DNA of 64,000 bases, taken from contig CALSZZ010000001.1 in assembly GCA_943841885.1 (NCBI GenBank), positions 124,001-188,000 of the forward strand. The letters run 5' to 3'. This document shows, one piece after another, positions 52,571 to 63,178 of the stretch. The position numbers and the translations under genes are program-made. The notes under the pieces were generated by a model. The model saw only the letters and a program-made list of their open reading frames with translations. It searched no databases and was not told the origin of the DNA. The first letter of the stretch is position 1. The number at the start of each line of letters is the position of its first letter. The DNA comes from Candidatus Thalassarchaeaceae archaeon (lineage in GTDB: Archaea > Thermoplasmatota > Poseidoniia > Poseidoniales > Thalassarchaeaceae).

Positions 52571-53983
52571 ATGGAGAGTTCACAAGAAGCAAGAGACGTC
52601 GTAGGAGATTATAAAGCTGGATGGCATGATACAGAAAATTCAACGATAAGATTTGATTCAGGATTATCAGAAAAAGTAGTTAGAGATATTTCAAAAATTA
52701 AAAATGAGCCTGAATGGATGACTGAAATCAGAGTTAAAGCCTACAAGCATTTTACTGAAAGAGAAATGCCTACATGGGGTAATATGAGCATGTTAGAACA
52801 AATAGACTTCGAAAAAGTTTGTTATTATCTAAGATCTTCAAGTGCTACTGAGAATGATTGGGATGAAGTTCCTGACGAAATAAGAAACACCTTTGAGCGT
52901 TTAGGGATACCTGAAGCTGAACAGAAGTGGCTATCAGGCGTTACCGCACAATATGAATCTGAAGCAGTATATCATAGCATTAGAGAAGATTTAGTGTCCC
53001 AAGGTGTTATTTTCCTAGATATGGATAGTGGGCTTAAAGAATATCCAGATATAGTCAAGAAATGGTTTTGTTCAGTTGTTCCATATTCTGATAACAAATT
53101 TTCTGCCTTGAATACTGCGGTTTGGTCTGGAGGATCTTTTATCTATGTACCAAAAGGAGTACATGTTGAAATGCCAGTTCAGGCTTATTTTAGGATAAAT
53201 GCGAAAAATATGGGGCAGTTTGAGAGGACATTGATTATTGCAGATGAAGGAAGTAGTATTCACTACGTAGAAGGATGCACCGCACCAACTTATTCTACAG
53301 ATTCATTGCATTCTGCAGTCGTGGAACTTGTTGCCCTACCAGGATCACACATACGCTACTCAACTGTTCAAAATTGGAGTGCTAATGTTTATAATCTTGT
53401 CACAAAAAGAGGTATTGCGCATGAGAATGCGAAAATAGAATGGGTCGATGGGAACATAGGTAGCAAATTAACAATGAAATATCCATCTGTTATCCTCAAA
53501 GGAGAGGGATCACATGCGGAGGTAATCTCTGTTGCTTATTCTGGAAATGGACAACATCAAGATGCAGGTGCGAAAATACATCATCTAGCCTCAAATACTA
53601 CTAGCAAGATATTATCAAAAAGCATTAGTAAAGATGGAGGCAGAGGATCATATAGGGGAATGGTCACGGTATCTCCAAAAGCAGAGAACTGTAAACTGAA
53701 TATTGTTTGTGATGCTTTGATATTGGATGATGAAAGTAGATCTGATACTTACCCAACAATGGAAGTTGCAAATTCTTCTGCTAGATGTGAACATGAAGCA
53801 AGTGTATCAAAGGTTAGTGATGAACAATTATTTTATTTAATGAGTAGAGGGCATACAGAGGAAGAGGCTTTAGCATTGATAGTAAATGGATTCTTTGAAC
53901 CTTTCACCAGAGAATTACCGATGGAATATGCAGTTGAATTAAATAAATTAATGGCACTGGAAATGGAAGGAAGTATTGGTTAA
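52571..53983 (+). CDS. sufB: Fe-S cluster scaffold SufB
   Basis: 470 residues from ATG 52571, which has GGAGGAG just before it; an ATG at 52556 overlaps sufC. The beta-helix core matches Suf[84 protein letters not shown], and [20 protein letters not shown]. SufB accepts persulfide sulfur from SufS/SufE and builds the cluster. It is the middle gene of sufCBD. Confidence 0.96.
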   Translation: MESSQEARDVVGDYKAGWHDTENSTIRFDSGLSEKVVRDISKIKNEPEWMTEIRVKAYKHFTEREMPTWGNMSMLEQIDFEKVCYYLRSSSATENDWDEVPDEIRNTFERLGIPEAEQKWLSGVTAQYESEAVYHSIREDLVSQGVIFLDMDSGLKEYPDIVKKWFCSVVPYSDNKFSALNTAVWSGGSFIYVPKGVHVEMPVQAYFRINAKNMGQFERTLIIADEGSSIHYVEGCTAPTYSTDSLHSAVVELVALPGSHIRYSTVQNWSANVYNLVTKRGIAHENAKIEWVDGNIGSKLTMKYPSVILKGEGSHAEVISVAYSGNGQHQDAGAKIHHLASNTTSKILSKSISKDGGRGSYRGMVTVSPKAENCKLNIVCDALILDDESRSDTYPTMEVANSSARCEHEASVSKVSDEQLFYLMSRGHTEEEALALIVNGFFEPFTRELPMEYAVELNKLMALEMEGSIG

Positions 53984-53994
53984 ATGGTGTTAAT

Positions 53995-55104
53995 ATGAAT
54001 GCCATTAATAGGTACAAAGAAGTCTCAGGAACTACAGATAGGGCAGATCATCTTTGGAGATATACTCCGTGGAGGAAAGTTCACCCAACGGGCGATATTG
54101 AGACGGTTCCGGATGTAATAAAAGAAGTTAAAATAAGATTGGTAAATCTTGATGGTACAGAAATAAGTAAGGGAATTAGTCTTCAAAAAATTAATCAGTC
54201 AGGAGAAGTTTTACCTGATGTAGATTTAGTTGCGACTACGTTTTTAAAAGCAGTATCTGAAAAGTCAAAATGGGTTTTAAAAACAGAGCGGAAGTTTGTT
54301 TCTGAAACTCCAATATTGCTAGAAATAGAGGCAAATAACGATATTGATTCATTAGAATTAATTCTTGATATTGGAGAGATGAGTGAATTTGAAATGGTAA
54401 CTCTGATTAAAGGTGAGACAAAATGGATGGGATTGTTAAGATCTGGAAGAATTGGGAACGGATCAAATATTAATGATATTACAGTAGGTTTACAGAAAAA
54501 GGGAGTATTATTGAGGTTAGATTCCATAACATTAGGCAGAGATGCAAATATGATTACAGGTACAGTTTCTTCTGGAACTCAGAGAACAAAGGCTGATTTA
54601 AGATATAGAATGAGCGAAAATGGAAGTAATTTACAAGTTCTTGGATCAATATTATCAAGAGATGATATGTATCTTGACTATCATATAGAAATTCAGCATG
54701 ATGCCCCAGAGACATTTAGTAGACTGAAATGGCATGCAGCTTGCGGAGGTAAGAGCAGGACTATTGGGACAGGGATGCTAAAAGTTTCTAAAGGCTCCAC
54801 AGGTACTGACGCCGCACAGAATTTTCATAATCTATTATTATCCAAAGATGCTGAAGCAGATGGTATTCCAGAATTAGAGGTTTCAGAATCTAATGTTGTT
54901 GGATGCGGCCATGGGATTGCGAATGGCCCCATAGATGAAAATCAGGAATTTTATTTACATTCTAGAGGATATTCAAAATCTGACGCTAGATCGGCACTAA
55001 TAGCAGCATTCCTAAATTCAACTTTAACGAAAATGGGTAGCCCTTCCTTACATGGTTGGTTAAGTAAATTATTAACATCAGAATTAGAAGTAATGAATAA
55101 GTGA
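53995..55104 (+). CDS. sufD: Fe-S assembly protein SufD
   Basis: 369 residues. The family beta-helix segments are present: the N-terminal ADHLWRYTPWRKV, DAPETFSRLKWHAACGGKSRTIGTGMLKV, GTDAAQNFHNLLLSKDAEADGIPELEV, and GCGHGIANGPIDENQEFYLHSRGYS. These are more divergent than SufB, as usual for SufD. It pairs with SufB and SufC in the SufBCD complex. A membrane protein gene follows after 9 bases. Confidence 0.92.
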   Translation: MNAINRYKEVSGTTDRADHLWRYTPWRKVHPTGDIETVPDVIKEVKIRLVNLDGTEISKGISLQKINQSGEVLPDVDLVATTFLKAVSEKSKWVLKTERKFVSETPILLEIEANNDIDSLELILDIGEMSEFEMVTLIKGETKWMGLLRSGRIGNGSNINDITVGLQKKGVLLRLDSITLGRDANMITGTVSSGTQRTKADLRYRMSENGSNLQVLGSILSRDDMYLDYHIEIQHDAPETFSRLKWHAACGGKSRTIGTGMLKVSKGSTGTDAAQNFHNLLLSKDAEADGIPELEVSESNVVGCGHGIANGPIDENQEFYLHSRGYSKSDARSALIAAFLNSTLTKMGSPSLHGWLSKLLTSELEVMNK

Positions 55105-55113
55105 GGAGTTTAG

Positions 55114-55857
55114 ATGAATTCCAGAAATGGACTAGATAATCGAAAAAGTGAGAAAAAAATTTCTAAAATTTTATCTTTTATATTTGGTTTTTATATTTTA
55201 TTATCTTTTTTAGCACCTTTAATGATGGAAGAGGGTTCTGTTCCAGAATTATCAGGAAGAGCTAACGCAATAGATTATGCTACAGAACAAAGTTGGGGGA
55301 ATTTAGAAAATGGAGAAGATTCCGAGATAGGACATGATCAGTCTAAGCATGGAGGCTTTTTTGCATGGTCGGAATTGAATCCTATTTGGGCAATAACGTA
55401 TTTATTAGGAGATATTAATTGCCATCAAAAACATGAACGTTCCTGGGAGATAAATGACAACCAAATGCCAATATGTACAAGAGATGTTGGAATTTTGTTT
55501 GGTATTGTTTTTGGGTGTTTATTTTTTAGAATTAGAGGGTCTAATAGATGGACCATAAGAGATACTTTTCTAACCATAATTCCAGATAATGGACTTTCTA
55601 TAATTTATAAAAAAGATGCACGTATGTTAGCAATGTTTTTGCTGATAGCATTATCAATAATACCCATAGGAGTAGATGGTTTTGCTCAGATGCTAACAGA
55701 TTATGAGTCAACTAACTTAAAGAGAGTAATCACTGGCTTTATTGCCGGTTTTGGACTTGGATGGTTAATATGTTCAATGTTAGCTGCGAAGCCAGAATAT
55801 TTTGAAAATTCTGAGAAAGTTGTTTTACCAATTGGGTCATTATTAAAAATAAAATAA
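55114..55857 (+). CDS. DUF2085-family membrane protein
   Basis: 247 residues. GDINCHQKHERSWEINDNQMPICTRDVGILFGIVFG matches the DUF2085 signature (CHQxxxRS ... PxCxRDxGI). PIGVDGFAQMLTDYESTNLKRVITGFIAGFG is the second hallmark. The protein has about four membrane helices and no known function. Its nearness to sufD (9 bases) suggests co-transcription, without an obvious link. It ends convergently with tmk. Confidence 0.75.
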   Translation: MNSRNGLDNRKSEKKISKILSFIFGFYILLSFLAPLMMEEGSVPELSGRANAIDYATEQSWGNLENGEDSEIGHDQSKHGGFFAWSELNPIWAITYLLGDINCHQKHERSWEINDNQMPICTRDVGILFGIVFGCLFFRIRGSNRWTIRDTFLTIIPDNGLSIIYKKDARMLAMFLLIALSIIPIGVDGFAQMLTDYESTNLKRVITGFIAGFGLGWLICSMLAAKPEYFENSEKVVLPIGSLLKIK

Positions 55858-55859
55858 AT

Positions 55860-57218
<1,359 letters not shown>

Positions 57219-57226
57219 AAAATTCC

Positions 57227-57985
57227 TCATTCAATATTATTATCTTCAAGGATAAATTGATGTTTGGTGAGGCTGGATAATGCCATTCCAATGATTATTA
57301 AAAGGGGGCCTACAAATAATCCACCCCTACTCCATAAACCCACGAAAGAGAACCACCATGCTTTTCTATAACTCTTCCCATTAAGGACTTCAATTCCTCC
57401 TCTTATTCCGAAAACTCCAGAAATTAATGTTAAAATAGCGATAATAGTAGCAAGAGTTACCGCCTCATTTAGATTACTTTCACCGGTCCAATCAATTTCA
57501 ATTACTTCTTCGTCATCCCCTGGGGCCATAGTTATCGGTATCTGAGCATGATCTCCAGGAATTAGAAATAGTCTGATTGAAATATTATTATCAAGGGAAG
57601 CAAATAGAATTGAGGATGTACGGGGGACCTCTGGAATTTGAAATCTTCCATTTTGATCTGTAAATGTCTCTTTTCCAGTAACAGTTCCATCAGGATTTAA
57701 CAGAGTTAACCTTACGCCTTCTATTGGGTCTCCGCCTGTATTATTATCGATAAGTGCTGAATTAACAATTCCATTTATATCAGCATAATTATCATCACTA
57801 ACCAATGAACCTGATAATATCTCACCTGGGTTTGCTGAAATTGCCAAAACCCCAAATATTGTACCTAAGAGGCTCCCTACAATGATTAGAAATGCAGCAG
57901 AAATTCTGGTTGCAGAATCTTCAGATAAATCAGAAAGCCATATTTCAATAGATGACATAGTCTCATAATCGATATCTGTTTTCAT
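57227..57985 (-). CDS. Membrane protein with carboxypeptidase-regulatory-like beta domain
   Basis: 252 residues. An N-terminal membrane helix (ISAAFLIIVGSLLGTIFGVLAI) precedes an extracellular beta-sandwich of the CarboxypepD_reg type (GVRLTLLNPDGTVTGKETFTDQNGRFQIPEVP). Two further helices are at the C-terminus (LATIIAILTLISGVFGI, and GLFVGPLLIIIGMALSSL). No enzymatic motif. Its start overlaps the stop of the glutaminyl-cyclase-like gene by one base, so the two are translationally coupled. Confidence 0.7.
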   Translation of the reverse strand: MKTDIDYETMSSIEIWLSDLSEDSATRISAAFLIIVGSLLGTIFGVLAISANPGEILSGSLVSDDNYADINGIVNSALIDNNTGGDPIEGVRLTLLNPDGTVTGKETFTDQNGRFQIPEVPRTSSILFASLDNNISIRLFLIPGDHAQIPITMAPGDDEEVIEIDWTGESNLNEAVTLATIIAILTLISGVFGIRGGIEVLNGKSYRKAWWFSFVGLWSRGGLFVGPLLIIIGMALSSLTKHQFILEDNNIE

Positions 57986-59013
57986 TATTCTTCACCTCCC
58001 TCGTCAACTTTCCCAGAGATAGGTCGCTGTTCATGTTGTCGCATAAATGTTCTATAAAATAAAAAAGTGAAAGCTGGCCATGAACCGGGCATCACAAATA
58101 TTGTAATTGCAATTAGACTAATTAATGAGAAGAGAAGATTGAATGTAAAATAATCTTTAATATGATTGTTATTTGATTGTAAATTAGAATTATTACAGGG
58201 AATAAAGGATTCATTAGATGATAAAAACTCAACAGAATACATTTTTTCCCAATTTTTTCCAGTCAATAAAAAATAATTATCTTGTTCTGAGTAAGCGATT
58301 CCATTTAAAACTGAATTTGAATCTTTTTGGTTATATGATAATGATTCTAAATTTATAGAATCCTGAACGACTCCATTAGTACTATTAATAGAAATTATTC
58401 TATTTTCATTCCAAATATTTGCATAAATCAAATCCCCTACACACTCCAATTCATTAATATTGATAATTTCTTTATTATTTTCTCTTACAGTAATTGTTGA
58501 AAATATACTAAAATCATTTATATTTCTAAATGATAAAATTGATGACCCATTAGACATGATAAAGAAATCTTCATTATTGCATAATCCCCATCCTTCTCCA
58601 GTATAGTTGTAATTTCCTGTTAATTCAAAAGTATCAATATCAAATATTTTTGCATGCTGTCCTTTCCAAGTCAGCATAATTATTGAATCATTTAATATTG
58701 ATATTCCTTCTGAAAAGACATTTGAATCAAAGTTTTTTTGGCGTAAAATTTCTCCAGTAGTCATATTTAATTCTCTAAGACTAGAATTTCCATAAAGTCC
58801 AGTAGTTTCAAATAATCTGGTTCCTTTAATCTCCAATCCTTGAGTGAATGAATCAGGTTGATGATCAATGATATTTAGTATATCAAAGTCCATTTGATTA
58901 TCAGTACATAGAGAAGATGCTGAAGAATTATGTGGTATTAAAATAACTATTAATACGCATGAAAATATTTTTTTTAATTTATTATTATACAATGTGTATG
59001 AACAATGCTCCAT
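57985..59013 (-). CDS. Glutaminyl-peptide cyclotransferase-like propeller protein with membrane anchor
   Basis: 342 residues from ATG 59013. The frame continues to 59550 but lies under the divergent giant gene and is not coding. A signal segment (KKIFSCVLIVILIP) precedes a five-bladed-type propeller: DHQPDSFTQGLEI, LFETTGLYGNSSLRELN, NIWNENRIISINSTNG, VLNGIAYSEQDNYFLLTGKNW. This order is that of plant/bacterial glutaminyl cyclases, which form N-terminal pyroglutamate on peptides. A C-terminal membrane helix follows (LLFSLISLIAITIFVM). It shares a 49-base divergent gap with the giant metallopeptidase. Confidence 0.8.
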   Translation of the reverse strand: MEHCSYTLYNNKLKKIFSCVLIVILIPHNSSASSLCTDNQMDFDILNIIDHQPDSFTQGLEIKGTRLFETTGLYGNSSLRELNMTTGEILRQKNFDSNVFSEGISILNDSIIMLTWKGQHAKIFDIDTFELTGNYNYTGEGWGLCNNEDFFIMSNGSSILSFRNINDFSIFSTITVRENNKEIININELECVGDLIYANIWNENRIISINSTNGVVQDSINLESLSYNQKDSNSVLNGIAYSEQDNYFLLTGKNWEKMYSVEFLSSNESFIPCNNSNLQSNNNHIKDYFTFNLLFSLISLIAITIFVMPGSWPAFTFLFYRTFMRQHEQRPISGKVDEGGEE

Positions 59014-59062
59014 TGACGTTAAAATATGTCTTTTGGCCCAGCAAATTACATTAATACAGTGA

Positions 59063-62000
59063 GTGAACAATATGTCGGCTAATAATATCAAAACTAAATC
59101 ATTGATTACGTTTTTAATGACTTCAGTACTAGCATTGTCTATTTTTACCCCTTGTGTTTTTTCAGAAGAATTGTCTGAAACGCAAGATACAAAATTCATT
59201 ACAACAGGCCTCTCTGAATTCTCCCCTACCACTGAGGGAAAGGAATACATGTTTAACGGTGATGATTTATCTATCTTTTCTGCAACTAGTTTTCTAAAAA
59301 AACAATGGTCAGATGCTGAATATCCGGGACTAATATTACCATTTTCAGATGGGCAACAATCTAGTAGTTCCATTAGAAGTTGTGAGAATGCATGGAGCAT
59401 TGGAGAAAGTGACAATATTTCAACCACTGGAGGTACAATAACTGCTACAGTACAGCGAATTTCTGCGAACTCTGCTATATTTGTTGAGAATGGCAAGATT
59501 GTATCATCAACGACTCTAAATGATATAGTTTCGACTTGGGAAACAACCATTTATCCAACAGATACATATTATTTTGGAAATCCTCCAGATGTGGACAATA
59601 ATTGCCAAATAGAAATAGTGATTTATGGAATAGACGGAGTTGGAGGTACAGGAGGATATTTTCAACCAGGCATATCTTCAATCAGAGAAAGTCTTTACTT
59701 TGATATAGATGATATGAATTCTAGAAATACGATATTAGCCCATGAATTTGAACATCTTTTACATAATTCAAGAGATCCATTTGAGTATTTATGGATTGAT
59801 GAAGGAGCAGCAGATATGGCGGCATATTTGTGTTTTGGAACCACGGATACGTTGAGTTATCATGCCAATGAGTGGGCACAAAACTCCAGTGTTAGTGTCA
59901 GATGGTGGAATGATAGGATTGCAGATTATGGAGCAGGGTTCTTATTTTTGATGTATATTTCAGATAAATTGGGTGGAGGGGACGCCATTCAAAGACTAGT
60001 CGCCGACACTGCAGTTGGGGGTGCCTCTATAGAAAATCTAGCAATAAATCCTGAACCGGGTTCAACCCCAATAGGGACAACAATGAATGATATTTATGCA
60101 AATTTTAGTGCGGCGGTTTCACTAGACAGTCCTCAAGGAGTATTTGGTTTCTCCAATCTAGATTTGACCTCCGAGTGCAATACAGGATCTATTTGCAAAG
60201 CACAACTCAGTGGAGAAAATAACCAGTGGCTAAATAGTTGGCAAAGTGAATCTGAAAGTATTGAAGGCTGGGGTATGAGATCTTATAAATTTAGCCAAGG
60301 TGATGGAAAACCATTAAATTTAATGGTTTTACCCACACAATTTGGTTTTGTTGGAACTATTTTAGTAAAAGAAGCTGCTACTGGGACATGGGTTATGTCA
60401 AAATTAAGAATAGATTCAGCAACTGGAATAGGGACAGGATTGGTGCATGGCTTTGGAAATATTACTAGTGATGTTTACCTATTTGTTTGGTATAATTCGT
60501 TAACGGATGATTGTGACTATAATTTTGTCAATTGTGGGATAATGTCAGGATCTTATCCTACAGCATCTTTTACAGTTTATGCAGATTTAATTAGTGAACC
60601 AGCAGAAGTTACAATAGATTCAATAGATATTTTTGATAGAGATGATGATGGATTTGAAGATAGTGTTGAATTAAGTTTTGAAATTATCTCGTATGCATTC
60701 TTCGAAATAATTCAAGTAGAATTTGTGGCCTATATAAATAATACAATAAAAGACGCTATACAATTGGAAGTTACTGCCGGAAATGGGGAAACAGAAATAG
60801 AAATAATTTGGTTTACACCCCCAACAACAGGAGAATGGACATTTGGAGTAGAAATATATGATATTACAGGTGAAAGTCAAGATTCAGCCTTTTCCCTTCC
60901 CACATATCTACAAAATATGAAACCGGAAGCATCAGGATCTATTGCTACAAATCTTACTCAAACTTGGACATCTTTGAATATATATGGAGGAGGTTATGAT
61001 GTTTGGGGTTTTGGAGATATCAATGGCTCTTTTACAAATAATGAGACTCCAATAGGATATATATGGGATTTGGGTAACGGAGAATTCTCAGGACTCAAGA
61101 ATCCCGTGCATATTTATGAAGCAGAAGGAGAATATCAGATTACATTAATCGTTCAAGATCAAGGAGGTTATTATTCAGAAATACAAATTTGGGACGTTAT
61201 AGTAAATGATTCATCTACGCCTATACCAATAATTACTGTAGCAGGAGTAGATATAGAAGATGAGATTACTATTCTGACATTTCAAAATATAAGATTTTCT
61301 GCCATCAATTCGTTGGATAATGTTCCTTTCCAGAAGTTGAACTATACTTGGGATTGGGGAGATGGGATAATTGAATCTGGAGAGGGACTTTTTGAAGCCT
61401 ACCACTCTTGGGTAGATGGTGATTCAAACGGCATATCATATCAACTTACTTTGATAATTTTTGACGGTAAACACTACGCAGAAAATACAATACAAGTCAA
61501 TATTCTAAATAGAGTACCAAGACAAATATTCCAAGGGAGTTTGCAAACTGATACCCTAACTCCTTTAGAGATGCCTGATATTTTCACTGATGACGATGGG
61601 ATAATTGTTGAATATGAGTGGTTTTTTGAAGGAGGAGTAAATATTTCCGATACGGGAGTTGGATTGACATCAGATTTTTCAGAGACAAAATCTATCAAGT
61701 CAAATCCTAAGATTAGTTGGTTAGAGCCGGGTCCGAAGAACGTTACTTTACAAGTAACCGATGATGATGGGAATTATACAACTATTGATTTAATTATTGA
61801 AGTTAATAATCAAAGACCTGTGGCGATATTCAATCGTCCTAATGATGGAATGACAAGTACTGCATATGTTTTTCAAAGTTCATCATTCGATTCTGATGGA
61901 GATTCTTCCGCTTTAATTCATGTATGGAATATATCTGATATGGATGAATCTATTTATGATGTTAATTCAATAAGTAGAACGTTTGCAATACCAGGACTAT

Positions 62001-63178
62001 ATTCTGTGAGTCTAATAGTCATAGATGATAAGGGGTTATCATCTGCATCAAAGACCTATTATTTCAAAATTGAAAATCCATTGCCCATTCCCATATTGGA
62101 ATTTAGACAACCTAGCCTAAATGGTTCCATTTTGGGATATGCCCCCGGAGATACGGAAAACATTACTTGGCGAGTGCCTAATCTACAAGGAGGAGGGATT
62201 TTTATTGCCCCTAACATGCCAATAATGTTTGATGGTACAAAAAGTTATGATTCAGATGCTAGATTTATTGGCAAAGATTCACTTGATTTAAACGATCCCG
62301 ATTGGAATGGTATTACAAAATGGATTTGGGACTTTGGAGATTCCTCGCCTGAGACATTAGGGGCAATGGTTTGGCATAGCTATGATTTACCAGGAATATA
62401 CAGGATTAAATTCACCGTATTGGATAATTTTGAAGGTGGAGAATCGAATAGTACATATCTAACTGTACATGTTTCTAGTTCGCCAGATATTCTAACTCTA
62501 AATCCAATAGGAGATGAATACGTAACTGTTGGAGATAAAATTAAATTAGATATTGAAGTTTCTGATTATGATTTATCTTCTGGAGTCATCGCATGGATGG
62601 ACAATGATGCGTATGAAGACAACGATGGAGATGGCAATACTACAAATGACAAGGATGTAGACCTTACAAATCAATTAACGATAAATTGGGATTTTAATGT
62701 TTTTGAAGATTCTAATTTTGATGGAAACTACAGAAATGATTGGATTGATTGGGAAAATAGGAATTGGGATACTCCAGGAGATTCGAGAATATCAGTTCAG
62801 GTATGCGATGGAGTTGAAGTATGTTCTTCTAAGGATTTTGTAATAACAGTACTTTCTACGACTGAAGATAATTCACCAAAAACATTGTCAGACCTTACTT
62901 TGAATGATTTCATACCAAATAAAGAAAGTTTTGGAGTGCTTAGTTTAGTTGCAATTGTTTTGGTACTTGGATGGTTTGTAATGAGACAAAAGAATGAAGA
63001 TGAAATTGATGCTATTGATATGATGGAAACTTATGGAGTGGAGGTGAAATTAGAAGGTGGATTACCAGGAATGGATCAGCATAATCCTCCTCCTCAACCA
63101 AAATATTTGACGGTTGAAGAACGAAAGAATAACGAATCAGGATATGTTCGTCCAATTAGAACGAGGCGCGAGAGATGA
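59063..63178 (+). CDS. Giant secreted PKD-repeat protein with HExxH metallopeptidase domain
   Basis: 1371 residues from GTG 59063 (ATG three codons in is possible). Signal peptide about 12-36. The N-terminal domain holds HEFEH (His227, His231) and, 16 residues on, a DEGAAD glutamate (Glu247), the zinc set of M30/M6-like peptidases. The rest is a chain of PKD-like beta domains (for example GYIWDLGNGEFSG, NYTWDWGDGIIESG, WIWDFGDSSPET). A membrane helix near 1290-1311 and a short tail end the protein. It probably cleaves or binds proteins or other polymers outside the cell. Confidence 0.85.
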   Translation: MNNMSANNIKTKSLITFLMTSVLALSIFTPCVFSEELSETQDTKFITTGLSEFSPTTEGKEYMFNGDDLSIFSATSFLKKQWSDAEYPGLILPFSDGQQSSSSIRSCENAWSIGESDNISTTGGTITATVQRISANSAIFVENGKIVSSTTLNDIVSTWETTIYPTDTYYFGNPPDVDNNCQIEIVIYGIDGVGGTGGYFQPGISSIRESLYFDIDDMNSRNTILAHEFEHLLHNSRDPFEYLWIDEGAADMAAYLCFGTTDTLSYHANEWAQNSSVSVRWWNDRIADYGAGFLFLMYISDKLGGGDAIQRLVADTAVGGASIENLAINPEPGSTPIGTTMNDIYANFSAAVSLDSPQGVFGFSNLDLTSECNTGSICKAQLSGENNQWLNSWQSESESIEGWGMRSYKFSQGDGKPLNLMVLPTQFGFVGTILVKEAATGTWVMSKLRIDSATGIGTGLVHGFGNITSDVYLFVWYNSLTDDCDYNFVNCGIMSGSYPTASFTVYADLISEPAEVTIDSIDIFDRDDDGFEDSVELSFEIISYAFFEIIQVEFVAYINNTIKDAIQLEVTAGNGETEIEIIWFTPPTTGEWTFGVEIYDITGESQDSAFSLPTYLQNMKPEASGSIATNLTQTWTSLNIYGGGYDVWGFGDINGSFTNNETPIGYIWDLGNGEFSGLKNPVHIYEAEGEYQITLIVQDQGGYYSEIQIWDVIVNDSSTPIPIITVAGVDIEDEITILTFQNIRFSAINSLDNVPFQKLNYTWDWGDGIIESGEGLFEAYHSWVDGDSNGISYQLTLIIFDGKHYAENTIQVNILNRVPRQIFQGSLQTDTLTPLEMPDIFTDDDGIIVEYEWFFEGGVNISDTGVGLTSDFSETKSIKSNPKISWLEPGPKNVTLQVTDDDGNYTTIDLIIEVNNQRPVAIFNRPNDGMTSTAYVFQSSSFDSDGDSSALIHVWNISDMDESIYDVNSISRTFAIPGLYSVSLIVIDDKGLSSASKTYYFKIENPLPIPILEFRQPSLNGSILGYAPGDTENITWRVPNLQGGGIFIAPNMPIMFDGTKSYDSDARFIGKDSLDLNDPDWNGITKWIWDFGDSSPETLGAMVWHSYDLPGIYRIKFTVLDNFEGGESNSTYLTVHVSSSPDILTLNPIGDEYVTVGDKIKLDIEVSDYDLSSGVIAWMDNDAYEDNDGDGNTTNDKDVDLTNQLTINWDFNVFEDSNFDGNYRNDWIDWENRNWDTPGDSRISVQVCDGVEVCSSKDFVITVLSTTEDNSPKTLSDLTLNDFIPNKESFGVLSLVAIVLVLGWFVMRQKNEDEIDAIDMMETYGVEVKLEGGLPGMDQHNPPPQPKYLTVEERKNNESGYVRPIRTRRER

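Noticed and set aside
59014-59550. Long N-terminal extension of the glutaminyl-cyclase-like frame
   Set aside because: It lies antisense to the N-terminal domain of the giant metallopeptidase, which has signal peptide and zinc motif there. A proper signal segment begins just after ATG 59013.
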